A DNA stretch of 64,000 bases from AP-15 sp963799085 (GCA_963799085.1 CAWCWA010000009.1:182055-246054), one strand, 5' to 3'. Shown: positions 30,496 through 40,054, numbered from the stretch's first letter. The notes: a model not told the origin generated them from the sequence alone. Translations and numbers: made by a program.

Positions 30496-31668
30496 CTACA
30501 GCTTTGGCATGTAATCCTTGCGCGGGTATTCTTCCCAATACTGGCGGAAGCCGTGGCGGCTCGCCTCCTGGTGCGCGTGGGCGCGCAGCCGCTCGACATC
30601 GATGTCGATGCCGAGGCCGGGTGCGGTCGGCAGGTCGATCCAGCCGTCCTTCACGGCGAGGGAAGCGTAGAAATCTCCCGGCAGAGGTCCTGGAAGTTGA
30701 CGAAGTACTCGGCGATGCGGAAGTTCGGGATGACTGCCGAGAGGTGCACGGTAGCGGCGAGGCCGGCGAGGGTGCTGTTGTAATTGTGCGGCGCGATGAC
30801 GACGGCCTGCGGCTGCGCCATCGCGGCGATGTCGAGCATCGCGGTAATGCCGCCGACCACGCAGATGTCGGGGTTGAGGATGTCGGCCGCGCGCTTGGCG
30901 AGGCATTCGAAAAACGCTCTCCTTGGTGTAAAGCGCTTCACCCGTGACGATCGGGAGCGCCACGGCGCGCCGCACCTCGGCGACGAGGTCGATATTCTCG
31001 GCCAGACACGGCTCCTCGTACCAGTCGACGCCGAATTCTTCGAGGCGCCGGCCGATGCGGATTGCATGCGAGGGCGCGAAGCGGCGGTGGGCCTCGATCA
31101 GGAGTTCGAAATCGGGCCCCAGTGCGGCGCGCATGGCGCGGACATAGTCGATCGCGAAATCCTCGTCGCGGCGGTCGACATAATTACGCCAGGGCCCGGG
31201 GAACGGATCGAATTTGGCGGCGGTGAAGCCCATCGCCTTGACCTTGAGCCCGCGCTCGACACCTTCCTCGATTGTCGAGCCGCGCGCCCAGCCATTGGCG
31301 TAGACCCGCACCCGCTCGCGCGATGCGCCGCCGATCAGATTGTAGACCGGCAGCCCGGTGTGCTTGCCTAGGATGTCCCAGGAGGCGATTTCGATCGCAC
31401 TCCAGGCCGAGAAGAGTTCGGGCGAAGCGCGCTTGATCGCGAAATCCTCGAACATGACCTGGCCGGTGTGGCGAATGTTGAAGACACTGCGGCCGACGAT
31501 ATGCGGCGCCATGCGCTGGATGATCTCGGCGACGACGGTCTCCTTGCCGTGCGTGACATAGGCCTCGCCCCAGCCGTGGGTGCCGTCCTCGGTCTCGACC
31601 CGGCAGAACAGCAGGTCCTTCGAGCTGCCGGTGCCGAGGATGAAGGTTTCGATGCGGCCGATTTTCAT
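30496..31668 (-). CDS. Mandelate racemase / muconate lactonizing enzyme family dehydratase, two compensating frameshifts
   Basis: Enolase-superfamily enzyme, about 390 residues, acting on a sugar acid or related carboxylate. The capping domain begins MKIGRIETFILGTGSSKD. The barrel has the AAKFDPF lysine region, LIEAHRRF (first metal Glu and the His), WYEEP and VTGEALY. Between about 30918 and 30685 the reading must move to a neighbouring frame (DILNPDICVVGGITAMLDIA, then APHNYNSTLAGLAA) and return, so two opposite indels are present. The whole active site is conserved. ATG 31668 follows GGAGAA. D-galactonate or mannonate dehydratase-like; substrate unresolved. Confidence 0.82.
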   Translation of the reverse strand: MKIGRIETFILGTGSSKDLLFCRVETEDGTHGWGEAYVTHGKETVVAEIIQRMAPHIVGRSVFNIRHTGQVMFEDFAIKRASPELFSAWSAIEIASWDILGKHTGLPVYNLIGGASRERVRVYANGWARGSTIEEGVERGLKVKAMGFTAAKFDPFPGPWRNYVDRRDEDFAIDYVRAMRAALGPDFELLIEAHRRFAPSHAIRIGRRLEEFGVDWYEEPCLAENIDLVAEVRRAVALPIVTGEALYTKESVFRMPRQARGRHPQPRHLRGRRHYRDARHRRDGAAAGRRHRAAQLQQHPRRPRRYRAPLGSHPELPHRRVLRQLPGPLPGDFYASLAVKDGWIDLPTAPGLGIDIDVERLRAHAHQEASRHGFRQYWEEYPRKDYMPKL

Positions 31669-31814
31669 GTCTCGTTCTCCGCTGATCCGCTGCGGCCGAT
31701 CGTAGCATCTGCACGGGAGGACGACAGCTGCGCGGAACAGCGGCAGGAGGCCCGTGTTATATTTTTTGACGCCAGCGACAGGGCGGGCCGCCCTCGCAGT
31801 CGGAGCAGCGAACC

Positions 31815-32493
31815 ATGGAGGGAGCTCATTCCCCGACGGCCTCAATGCCAAATGCCGGCGCGGCGACCGAGCCCGCGCCGGCGGAGACCCGCCGGGATTT
31901 TCTGATTTTGACCGCCGGGGCGTTGGCTGGGATCGGCGCCGCCGCGATCGCCTATTCGCTGATCGAACTCGCTGAACCCCGCGGCCGATGTCCGCGCCGC
32001 CGGCGGGCCGGTCGACATCGATCTGAGCAAGGTCGCGCCCGGCCAGCAAATCATCGTGTTGTGGCGCGGCAAGCCGATCTTTATCGTCGATCGCACGCCG
32101 GCGCTGTTGCAGATGTTGCAAGACCCCAAACTCGTCGACCGGCTGAGCGACCCCGATTCGCAGGCCGAGCAGCAGCCGCCCTACGCCAGGAACTGGCACC
32201 GCTCGATCGATCCCAAATATGCGGTTCTGGTCGGGATCTGCACGCATCTGGGCTGCATTCCGTCGTTCTACCCCAAACCCGATCCGTCGAACCCGGTGCC
32301 GAATTGGCTTGGCGGCTATTTCTGTCCGTGCCACGGCTCCAAATACGATCTGGCCGGACGGGTGTTCAGCGGGGTGCCGGCTCCCTACAACTTGCCCGTC
32401 CCGCCTTATCATTTCCCCGACAAGACGACGGTGCGCGTCGGCGAAAATCCGCCGGGTCAGAATTGGGAATTCTCGACGATCCTGCAGGTTTAA
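31815..32493 (+). CDS. petA: Rieske iron-sulfur protein of cytochrome bc1 type, one frameshift
   Basis: Ubiquinol-cytochrome c reductase iron-sulfur subunit. A twin-arginine anchor (ETRRDFLILTAGALAG) leads to a membrane helix; a frameshift near 31970 joins this to SLNPAADVRAAGGPVDIDLS. The cluster motifs are CTHLGCIPSFYP and CPCHGSKYDLAGRVFSG, holding the two His and two Cys plus the disulfide pair, and GPAP-like GVPAPYNLPVPPYHF follows. Cytochrome b and c1 genes, which normally come next, are absent: an amidohydrolase gene follows 106 bp later. The region near the missing base is otherwise conserved. Confidence 0.88.
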
Positions 32494-32598
32494 GAATTAG
32501 CGAAGGCGCATTCCGCCGGTGCCGGCCGCCCTCGGGCTATGCTACAAAAATGGGGTGACGAAATCGCTTGGCGCTCTCTTCGGCAGGAGTTTCTTGAA

Positions 32599-33966
32599 AT
32601 GAAGACTTTCGTGCACTGCGGCCAGTTGTTCACCGGTCATGAAGACGAGGCCCGCGGCGACCAATGCCTGGTCTTCGGCCAGGACGGGACGATCGACTAT
32701 GTCGGACCCGAGGCGGAGGCGCCGCGCCGCGCGCGCAGCGACCGGGCGGTCGATTGCTCGCGCTATTTCGTGATGCCGGGCCTGATCGACGTGCACACCC
32801 ATCTTGCCTATGGCAACGCCAAATGCGAGGAGGACATCGACCTTTACAGCCCGCTCGAATTTCGCGCGCTGCGGGGCATGTTCTTCGCGCAAAAGGTGGC
32901 GGCGGCCGGTTTTACGGCGATCTGTTCGCCGGGCGACGCCGGGCAGATCAGCCTGTCGATCCGCAACGCGATCAAGGCGGGCCTCTTCGAAGGGCCACGG
33001 GTCATGGCGGCGGGGCCCTACATCACGACGCATCAGGGCCTCACCGACTGGTACCCGACCTGGATTGGGGCGCCCGAGACCTCGATCGGGAAGCTCGTGA
33101 CGAACGCCGCCGAAGCCGTTCAGGAGGTTCGACGCCAAGTCAAGAACGGCGTCGATTGCGTCAAGATCGCGCTCGACGGCATTCAGCGGCGCGACGACGG
33201 CAGCTTGATCGCCGCCTTTACCCAGGACGAGACCGACATCATGGTCCGCGAGATCCATCGTCAGGGCAAGAAGGCGGTCGTGCATGCGCGCGGCCGTGAG
33301 GCGACGCTTTACGCCGCGCGCGCCGGGGTCGATCTGATCTTTCACGCCAATCACCTCGACGAGGAATGCATCGCCGCGATGCTGGCGAGCGGCAGCGCCG
33401 TCTGTCCGACGATGACCCATCCCCGCAACACGATCGACTTCACGCAGCCGCACGAACCCGCCTATCAGAAGGGCCGCCCGGACCACGCCCAGCGCGAATA
33501 CGAAATCGGCTGCGCCAATTGGAAGAAGGCGCGCGCCACGGGCGTCCCGTTGATGACCGGGACCGACACCGGCTTTGCGGTCACCCCTTACGGCGAATGG
33601 AATGCCCGCGAGTTGGAGCTTTTTGTCGACGATCTGGGCTTCACCCCCGCGGCGGCGTTGCGCGCGGCGACCGAGGTCAACGCGCGGTTCATGACCGGCG
33701 GCGAGCGCATCGGCGCGCTGGAGCCGGGCCGGATGGCGGATTTTGTCGTCTTCGGCGCCTCCCCGCTCGCCGATATCGGCGTCCTGCAGCAGCGTAGCCA
33801 GATCCGTGCGGTCTATGTCGGCGGCAAGGAAATGAGCCTCGTCGACCGGCCCTACGACCCGCGCCAGGTGACCGACTTCTCGCTGTCGAACTGGACCGAC
33901 CTCTATACGAGGGCGCGGGTCGCCGAGTTGCGCGGCGAGCGGCCGCACCTCGCAGCCGCCGAATGA
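32599..33966 (+). CDS. Amidohydrolase family protein (imidazolonepropionase/prolidase-like)
   Basis: 455-residue metal-dependent hydrolase. DVHTHLAYG supplies the first two metal His, DCVKIALDG carries a candidate bridging Lys, VVHARGREA and IFHANHLDEE the next His residues, and MTGTDTGFAVTPYG the catalytic Asp. The C-terminal strands (LEPGRMADFVVFGASPL) complete the composite fold. ATG 32599 is chosen because AGGAG lies nine bases upstream and MKTFVHCGQLFTG matches the family start. Substrate unknown. Confidence 0.87.
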   Translation: MKTFVHCGQLFTGHEDEARGDQCLVFGQDGTIDYVGPEAEAPRRARSDRAVDCSRYFVMPGLIDVHTHLAYGNAKCEEDIDLYSPLEFRALRGMFFAQKVAAAGFTAICSPGDAGQISLSIRNAIKAGLFEGPRVMAAGPYITTHQGLTDWYPTWIGAPETSIGKLVTNAAEAVQEVRRQVKNGVDCVKIALDGIQRRDDGSLIAAFTQDETDIMVREIHRQGKKAVVHARGREATLYAARAGVDLIFHANHLDEECIAAMLASGSAVCPTMTHPRNTIDFTQPHEPAYQKGRPDHAQREYEIGCANWKKARATGVPLMTGTDTGFAVTPYGEWNARELELFVDDLGFTPAAALRAATEVNARFMTGGERIGALEPGRMADFVVFGASPLADIGVLQQRSQIRAVYVGGKEMSLVDRPYDPRQVTDFSLSNWTDLYTRARVAELRGERPHLAAAE

Positions 33967-34024
33967 CCGCCGCGAGTTGACGACCGGGCCGCCGCCGCCG
34001 CACTAGCGGTCCGGTCCGGTCGCG

Positions 34025-35587
34025 TCAGCCGCTGTTCTTCTTGGCGGAAAGCGCCATCGCCACATAGCGGTTGGCGCCGTGGCGGCTGAGCAGCATCAGT
34101 ACGGTGTTGTGCCCGGCGGTTATCGCTTGCTGCAGCTTGACAAGCGCGTCTCGGGGCGAGGCCACCGGTTGCTGATCGATCGTCTGGATGACGTCGCCCG
34201 GCGCGAGATCGAGATCGGCGAACATGCTGTCCTCGTCGATCTCCTTGACAATAACGCCGGTGATCCCCGCCGGAATACGCCAGCGCAGGCGCGACCGCGC
34301 GGTGATCGGCGCCAGCTTGAGCCCAACGGCCCCACTGCCTTGAAGGGCGGGCGGGAACACGCCCGGCGTCCGCGACAGCTCGGCGGTTTGCCGGCTTTCG
34401 GCCATCTGCGAGATGATCGGGCGCAACGTGATCTCGCGGTTATGCCGCCAGACGCGCATCTCGGCGCCTTGACCGATCGGCATCGCGGCGACGAGCAACG
34501 GCAGCTCCCGCATCCGGCGGAGCTCGCGGCCGTTGACCGAGAGGACCACGTCGCCGGGCTCGAAACCGGCGGCGGCAGCCGGCGTGTCGGGGCCAACCCC
34601 GGCGACCAGCGCGCCAGCCACCTTGGGCAGGCCGAGAGCTTGCGCAATCTCGGGCGTCACCTGCTGGATCTGAACCCCGAGCCAGCCGCGTTCGACCCGA
34701 CCATGCTCGCGCAGCTGCTCGACAACCGGCTTGGCGAGATTGGCCGGGATTGCAAAGCCGATGCCGACCGAGCCGCCGCTCGGCGAATAGATCGCGGTGT
34801 TAATGCCGATGACGTTGCCGTCGAGATCGAAGGTCGGTCCGCCGGAGTTGCCGCGGTTGATCGCCGCATCGATCTGCAGGAAATCGTCATAGGGGCCGGC
34901 GTGGATATCGCGCCCGCGCGCTGAGATGATGCCGTTGCTGACGGTGTTGTCGAGACCGAACGGGTTGCCGATCGCGATCACCCAGTCGCCGACACGCGCG
35001 GCGTCGCTGTCGCCCCATTTGACATACGGCAGCGGCTGCTCGGCATCGATCTTCAACAGCGCCAGATCGGTCATCCCGTCACGGCCGATAATGCGGGCGG
35101 GGAATTGGGCGCCGTTTTGGAAGGTGACGGTGACCCTGTCGGAATTCTCGACCACGTGGTCATCGGTGACGACATAGCCGCCGGGATCGATGATGAAACC
35201 CGAGCCGAGCGCCGTACCAGGGAGGTTGGGCAGATTCTTGCGCTCCTGCTGATCGAAGAACCGCCGCAGCAATTCGTCGAGCGCGGTAGGCGGCGAGTCG
35301 CGCCCGACGCGATCCTTGGCGCGGCCGGCGCCCGGGGTCTCGTTTTCCTCGGCGGCCGCCCGGCTCGGCCGCTGCACCGCCGAGACGTTGACGACGGCGG
35401 GCATGACCTCCTGGACGACCGGAGCCAGGCTCGGCATCGCGACGCGCGAACCGCCCAGCGCAAAAAACGGCCCCGACTGGGTGCAGCCGGCCACCGCAGA
35501 GGCGACGCCGAGCATGACCGCCCAGGGCGCCCATGCCGTCGCCTGTGCCGCCCTGTTGACCCGCGCACCGCTCACGATGCCCTCCAT
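34025..35587 (-). CDS. DegP/DegQ-like serine protease with two PDZ domains, lipobox-bearing
   Basis: Periplasmic trypsin-like protease/chaperone, 520 residues. The catalytic triad is H144 (TDDHVV), D174 (DLALLKI) and S248 (NRGNSGGP). PDZ1 is near 300-390 (GWLGVQIQQVTPEIAQALGL), PDZ2 near 440-510 (LDLAPGDVIQTIDQQPV). The N-terminus has a hydrophobic segment ending VAGC at C35, a lipobox, suggesting membrane anchoring instead of a freely soluble DegP. A Glu/Arg-rich linker precedes the protease domain. Monocistronic, no RpoE-like site noticed. Confidence 0.92.
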   Translation of the reverse strand: MEGIVSGARVNRAAQATAWAPWAVMLGVASAVAGCTQSGPFFALGGSRVAMPSLAPVVQEVMPAVVNVSAVQRPSRAAAEENETPGAGRAKDRVGRDSPPTALDELLRRFFDQQERKNLPNLPGTALGSGFIIDPGGYVVTDDHVVENSDRVTVTFQNGAQFPARIIGRDGMTDLALLKIDAEQPLPYVKWGDSDAARVGDWVIAIGNPFGLDNTVSNGIISARGRDIHAGPYDDFLQIDAAINRGNSGGPTFDLDGNVIGINTAIYSPSGGSVGIGFAIPANLAKPVVEQLREHGRVERGWLGVQIQQVTPEIAQALGLPKVAGALVAGVGPDTPAAAAGFEPGDVVLSVNGRELRRMRELPLLVAAMPIGQGAEMRVWRHNREITLRPIISQMAESRQTAELSRTPGVFPPALQGSGAVGLKLAPITARSRLRWRIPAGITGVIVKEIDEDSMFADLDLAPGDVIQTIDQQPVASPRDALVKLQQAITAGHNTVLMLLSRHGANRYVAMALSAKKNSG

Positions 35588-35966
35588 GGATCTAATGCGT
35601 CATAATGTGGGGATGGGACGCGCGTAATTATACGCCTCGATCTTCGTGGAGTAGTTAACGCTGCTCCGCGTTTGTCGGGCGTCGTGCCCGGCCCGCCGCG
35701 GCGCATTCAGATCACGCCAAGAGTTGCAAAGGACGGCTGCCGCTTTCTTAATGCGCAACTTAATCTTGGCTAAGTAAAGGTCACGTTGTGCCGTTGAACG
35801 CCGGAGGTCAGACTTGAACTCTTTAAGGAGGAACCCATTTCGGGTGAAATCGGGCGCCTCGCCGTCAGGATCATCGATCCGCGATGTGTTGCGGGGGAAG
35901 CGTTGGCCTGCACTTTTTGTACGGCCGAGGAAGAACGGCGTCCGGTGCCGCAGATCGGGAGTGTCG
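35588..35966. other. Intergenic region between the DegP-like gene and the HTH protein
   Basis: About 380 bases, divergent promoters expected. It contains a strong Shine-Dalgarno AAGGAGG at 35825-35831 with no ATG behind it. ATT at 35837 opens a 62-codon frame ending at 36025, and GTG 35844 is in frame with the HTH gene, giving a 221-residue form. Neither is clearly a gene. Confidence 0.3.
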
Positions 35967-36509
35967 ATGACGAAGATTCCGCAAGGCGAATGGAGCGCCA
36001 TTGCGGCACGGTATGCAAACGGTGAAACGATCACGCGAATAGCGCAACGTTATGGCTGTACGCCGCCTGCCATCCATTACATTCTGAAGCGTCACAAACA
36101 GCGCTCGAACGGTTTCGATTTGCCGCGGCAATCGAGGACGCAGGAGACGCCTTTCACCGATCCGCCCGAGCCAAAGCCGCCACGTGAAGAGGCGGCCCGC
36201 CTCCCGCGGATGCCGGCGCCAAGAGGCCCGTCGGTCGCCGGTCTGGATGACGAACTGCTGCGTCGCGCAGAGGCAGCGATCGCGGCGTTTCGATTGCACT
36301 ACGTCCTAGCACGAACCGAGGGTTCGGCGGCCGCGCGTCACGATCTGCGGCGCGCTGCGGCCGACCTGATGCGGGTGGCGGCGCGGACCACAATCGTGCT
36401 CGATCGCGCGGGTGCGGCGATAGAGCGCGCCGCGGCCGGCCGCCACGATTATCCCGGTTCGGCATATTGCGCCGACGATCCCGACTTCAGACGGCGCGTT
36501 CCCAGGTGA
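35967..36509 (+). CDS. Helix-turn-helix protein of unknown function
   Basis: A 180-residue basic protein. After MTKIPQGEWSAIAARYANG the segment ITRIAQRYGCTPPAIHYILKR is a good resolvase/homeodomain-like helix-turn-helix. A Pro-rich linker is followed by a second helical part (LDDELLRRAEAAIAAFRLHY) and Arg/Ala-rich helices. Likely DNA-binding; target unknown. ATG 35967 has GGGAG five bases upstream; GTG 35844 is a possible longer start. The end overlaps the convergent BCAM0308-like gene by 23 bases. Confidence 0.65.
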   Translation: MTKIPQGEWSAIAARYANGETITRIAQRYGCTPPAIHYILKRHKQRSNGFDLPRQSRTQETPFTDPPEPKPPREEAARLPRMPAPRGPSVAGLDDELLRRAEAAIAAFRLHYVLARTEGSAAARHDLRRAAADLMRVAARTTIVLDRAGAAIERAAAGRHDYPGSAYCADDPDFRRRVPR

Positions 36510-37005
36510 CCCTGGCGAAATATCCTGCCTCGTCGAAATGAAACTGGACCGCGCCGCCAAACGCGCGCTCGAGCGCTTCGCCGATGCGGCGCGGCAGATG
36601 AATGTCGGTCGTGGTGACGACGATCGCGTCCCCCTCCTCGGCGATCGCGATGATGCGGTTGAGCGGGTGTTCGTTCTTCTCGGCCACTTCCTGATGCCGT
36701 ACGAGGCCGAGAATTTCGTCTTTGCGCTCGCGGGCAAAGGCGCCCTTGATCGTGACGATGCCGGCCGGGAGTTTGTCGGCAATCCGGCGACAGGCCGGGC
36801 ATAATTCCGCCCGGGAATCCGGCCGGGCGGGCGCCCATTGCCACCGCCCCTGGTGATAGATGGCGCCACATTGCGGACAGGCGGCGGGCTCAGCCGGCTT
36901 GTGCCGCCGCTGGTAGGGATCGAGGATGTGGTCATCCTGGGCGCGGCCCGCGATTCGCCGGCCGGGGCGATGCGTTCGTGGGGTTGGGTCTGCTGTCCTC
37001 GCCAT
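36487..37005 (-). CDS. BCAM0308-family zinc-ribbon protein
   Basis: A 172-residue protein matching the uncharacterised BCAM0308 family. DPYQRRHKPAEPAACPQCGA and a second Cys pair in ELCPACRRIADK form a four-Cys zinc ribbon, and the C-terminal half (LNRIIAIAEEGDAIVVTTTD, LPRRIGEALERAFGG) is the conserved compact domain. ATG 37005 follows GGAG; ATG 37035 is an alternative. Function unknown; such genes often sit with stress genes such as the DegP-like protease nearby. Confidence 0.8.
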   Translation of the reverse strand: MARTADPTPRTHRPGRRIAGRAQDDHILDPYQRRHKPAEPAACPQCGAIYHQGRWQWAPARPDSRAELCPACRRIADKLPAGIVTIKGAFARERKDEILGLVRHQEVAEKNEHPLNRIIAIAEEGDAIVVTTTDIHLPRRIGEALERAFGGAVQFHFDEAGYFARVTWERAV

Positions 37006-37209
37006 TTCGGCTCCGTGATCTCCTGGTTCAATCATGACGATGTGTCGCAAAAGGCTAGCCTCGGCTAGCGGCGACTGCATTGCGCTGGATCAATGTCGGC
37101 GTTCACGCGGGGTGTTGCCCACCGCTCCTCGGGGAGTCGGCGGAAAGCCGCTTGCCATCGCGGTTTGGCTTGGTTTTGTTTAGCAACGCGCTTTACAGGA
37201 GAGAGACCG

Positions 37210-38304
37210 ATGGGCGATCACCCGGAGACGGTGGATCCCTCGCGCGACCTGTCGGGGGTGATGCAGCGCGGCGGCTTCTACAACCGCCATTCGCTGCCGC
37301 AGCATGCCGCGGCGGCATTTGCCGGGGACGTGCTCGCCCAAGCGGCGGCAGCGGCGCCGTTGCCCGATCCTAGGGCGCCGTTCGTCATCGCTGATTACGG
37401 CGCGGCACAGGGGCGCAATTCCCTGGAGCCGATGCGCATTGCGATCCGCGCGATCCGCGCCCGTGCCGATGATTTGCCGATCTCGATCGTGCATACCGAT
37501 ATCCCCGGCGACGATTTCAGCGCCTTGTTCACCCTGCTCGAATCCGATCCGAACAGTTATCTGAAGGACGCGGCGAACGTGTTCCCGTTCGCCGCCGGGC
37601 GCTCGTTCTACCGCCGCATCTTCCCGGCAAGAACGGTGTCGCTGGGCTGGTCGGCGATCGCCGTCCACTGGCTGAGTGCCGCGCCGGCGGCGATCGAGGG
37701 CCATATCTGGTCCCCTTGCGCCGGACCCGAGGCGCAAGCCGCTTTTGCGCGGCAGTCGGCCTGCGACTGGCGCGATTTTCTCGAACATCGCGGCGCCGAG
37801 ATGCGGCCCGAAGGGCGGCTCGTGGTGATCGGCGGCGGCGCCGACGAAAACGGCGACAGCGGCGCCCGCGGGCTCATGGACATGGCCAATGCCGCGCTGC
37901 GGGCGCTGGTCGCCGAAGGCGCGCTCGCTGCCGCCGAATACCGGCGAATGGCGATCCCGACCTACAACCGGACGCCGGGCGAGTTCACCGCTCCTTTCGC
38001 CGGCGGCGGCGTGAGCGGACTGCGTCTCGAACATGGCGAATTGCACATTCTGAAAGACCCGATCTGGCGCGACTATCGCCGCGACGGCGACCTCGACGCC
38101 TTTGCCGCGGCTTATCTCGACTTCTTCGAGGCAGCTTTCGCCCCGTCGATCTTCAGTGCCCTTGACCCCGGCCGCCCGGCAGCGCGGCGGCAGACCCTGC
38201 ACGAGAAATTCCGCGCGAAATTGGGCGTTCTGATCAAGGCGAACCCGGCGACGGCGACGTGCGATTGGCGGGTCTATGTAATGCTGATCGCCAAGACGGG
38301 ATAG
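37210..38304 (+). CDS. SAM-dependent carboxyl methyltransferase, SABATH-like
   Basis: 364 residues resembling plant-type carboxyl methyltransferases (Pfam Methyltransf_7). The conserved opening GGFYNRHSLPQH, the SAM site FVIADYGAAQGRNS, a HTDIPGDDFSALF block and the signature region GWSAIAVHWLS are present. These enzymes methylate small carboxylic acids such as hormones or benzoates. ATG 37210 follows AGGAG. The NCS2 permease gene begins 13 bp later, so they are likely one operon, possibly linked by a common small substrate. Confidence 0.82.
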   Translation: MGDHPETVDPSRDLSGVMQRGGFYNRHSLPQHAAAAFAGDVLAQAAAAAPLPDPRAPFVIADYGAAQGRNSLEPMRIAIRAIRARADDLPISIVHTDIPGDDFSALFTLLESDPNSYLKDAANVFPFAAGRSFYRRIFPARTVSLGWSAIAVHWLSAAPAAIEGHIWSPCAGPEAQAAFARQSACDWRDFLEHRGAEMRPEGRLVVIGGGADENGDSGARGLMDMANAALRALVAEGALAAAEYRRMAIPTYNRTPGEFTAPFAGGGVSGLRLEHGELHILKDPIWRDYRRDGDLDAFAAAYLDFFEAAFAPSIFSALDPGRPAARRQTLHEKFRAKLGVLIKANPATATCDWRVYVMLIAKTG

Positions 38305-38317
38305 GGCGCCCCGCCGC

Positions 38318-40054
38318 ATGGCCCGGCCGAGACAAGATCGCCTCGCCGCGACCCGCCCCGAAGATCTGATTTATGCGGTCGACGACTTGCCGCCCTGGCC
38401 GCGCCTGATCTTTCTCGGGGCGCAGCACGCGGCGCTTATGTCGGTCTATCTGGTCCTGATCGTGATCGTCTTCCGTCACGCGCACGCGGACAATGGCGAA
38501 ACCCTGAACGCGCTGAGCCTCGGCATGGTGGCGCTGGCGGTTTCGACCGTGCTGCAGGCGCTGCCGAAGGGGCCGGTCGGGTCGGGGTATCTGGCGCCGC
38601 CGGTGTTTTCGGCGATCTACATCGGTCCGGCGGTGCTTGCGGCCGACACCGCGGGGCTGCCGGCGGTGTTCGCGATGACCGTATTCGCCGGCCTGGTCGA
38701 GATCGGCCTGGCGCCGTTGCTGCGCCGGTTGCGCGCATTGTTTCCGCCGGCGATCAGCGGCTTCATCGTCGCCATCGTCGGCATTCAGCTGGGAGTCATC
38801 GGCATCGGCGATCTGCTCGGCGTCGGCCATATCGGCCGCCCGAAGTTTCCCGATCATTTGCTGGTCGGCTTTCTGACGCTGGGGACGATGGTCGGGCTCA
38901 GCGTATGGGGCCGTGGCGTCATGCGGCTGATCTGCTCGATGCTCGGCATCCTCGTCGGCATGATCGGCAGTCTGGCGTTTGGGCTCGTCGCGCCGGACGC
39001 ATTGAGCCGGTTTGTCGATTCGCCGCTCGTTCAGCTGCCAACGCCGGATTATCTCGCCTACGACTTCCGCCTGAGCCTCGTCCCGGCGTTTCTGATGGCC
39101 GGCTGCGCCTCGATGCTGCGCACCGTGGGCGTGGTGACGACCTGCCAGAAGATCAACGATGCCGATTGGAAACGGCCGGAACTCGCCTCGATCAAGGGCG
39201 GCATCCTGGCCGACGGCATTGGCTGCGCGATCGGCGGGCTCTTGGGCGCGATCGGCATGAATACCGCACCATCGCTGGTCGGCGTCTCCAAGGCGACCGG
39301 GGCGACGAGCCGCTATATCGCCTTTGCCTGCGCCGCGATCCTGACCGGATTCTCCGTTGTCCCGAAATACGCCGCGATCTTCCTGATGTTGCCGGAGCCG
39401 GTGATCGGCGCGGCGATGGTCTTCACCGCCTCCTTCATGATCGCCGGCGGGATCCAGATCATCGTGTCGCGCAACGTCGACAGCCGCACCACCTATGTCG
39501 TCGGCGTGTCGATGCTATTGGGACTGTCGCGCGAAGTATTCCCCAACTATTTTAAGCAGGCTTCGTCAATTGTGCATCTGTTCACCGGCAGCATGATGTC
39601 GATCGGCGTGATCACTGCGTTTCTGCTGAACCTCATATTTCGTATCGGCGCTATCCGCCGCGTGGCGTTGCAACTCGAGCGCACCGAGGGGTCGATCGAG
39701 GACCTGGAGAAGGCATTGCGTGCCCGCGGCCGGGGGTGGTCCGTCCCGCCCGAGATCGTCGACCGCGCCGTGGCCACGGCGGTGCAGGTCATGCAGCATC
39801 TGGCCGCCGCAAGCCTTGTCACCGGTCCCGTCTCGATCGTCATCGCCTTTGACGACTACGATCTGTCGATCGCGTTCCACTATCAGGGCGCGCTCTTGTC
39901 TCTGCCCAATGTCGGGGTCAGAAAGCACTTCTTCCTCGAGGAAGAATTGTTTTCCTACGGGCTCGCGGATTTCTTAACTGGGGTCTACCCCGACCGGATG
40001 GAGGCGCGTTCGGAAGGCGAGTGCGCCGAAATCAAACTGATCTTCACCGGCTGA
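38318..40054 (+). CDS. NCS2-family (uracil/xanthine) permease with C-terminal ATPase-like extension
   Basis: 578-residue membrane transporter of the nucleobase-cation symporter 2 family. Residues 30-445 form about 12-14 membrane helices with the family's QHAALMSVY start, GSGYLAPPVFSAIY, and NTAPSLVGVSKATGATSRY where the QN..SP-type motif lies. From residue 455 a soluble tail of about 120 residues follows: EIVDRAVATAVQVMQHLAAA then a beta-strand pattern (VSIVIAFDDYDLSIAFHYQG), like a reduced GHKL/HATPase anti-sigma fold. Ordinary NCS2 proteins end near residue 450. The substrate may be a purine, a pyrimidine or an ascorbate-like anion. Confidence 0.83.
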   Translation: MARPRQDRLAATRPEDLIYAVDDLPPWPRLIFLGAQHAALMSVYLVLIVIVFRHAHADNGETLNALSLGMVALAVSTVLQALPKGPVGSGYLAPPVFSAIYIGPAVLAADTAGLPAVFAMTVFAGLVEIGLAPLLRRLRALFPPAISGFIVAIVGIQLGVIGIGDLLGVGHIGRPKFPDHLLVGFLTLGTMVGLSVWGRGVMRLICSMLGILVGMIGSLAFGLVAPDALSRFVDSPLVQLPTPDYLAYDFRLSLVPAFLMAGCASMLRTVGVVTTCQKINDADWKRPELASIKGGILADGIGCAIGGLLGAIGMNTAPSLVGVSKATGATSRYIAFACAAILTGFSVVPKYAAIFLMLPEPVIGAAMVFTASFMIAGGIQIIVSRNVDSRTTYVVGVSMLLGLSREVFPNYFKQASSIVHLFTGSMMSIGVITAFLLNLIFRIGAIRRVALQLERTEGSIEDLEKALRARGRGWSVPPEIVDRAVATAVQVMQHLAAASLVTGPVSIVIAFDDYDLSIAFHYQGALLSLPNVGVRKHFFLEEELFSYGLADFLTGVYPDRMEARSEGECAEIKLIFTG

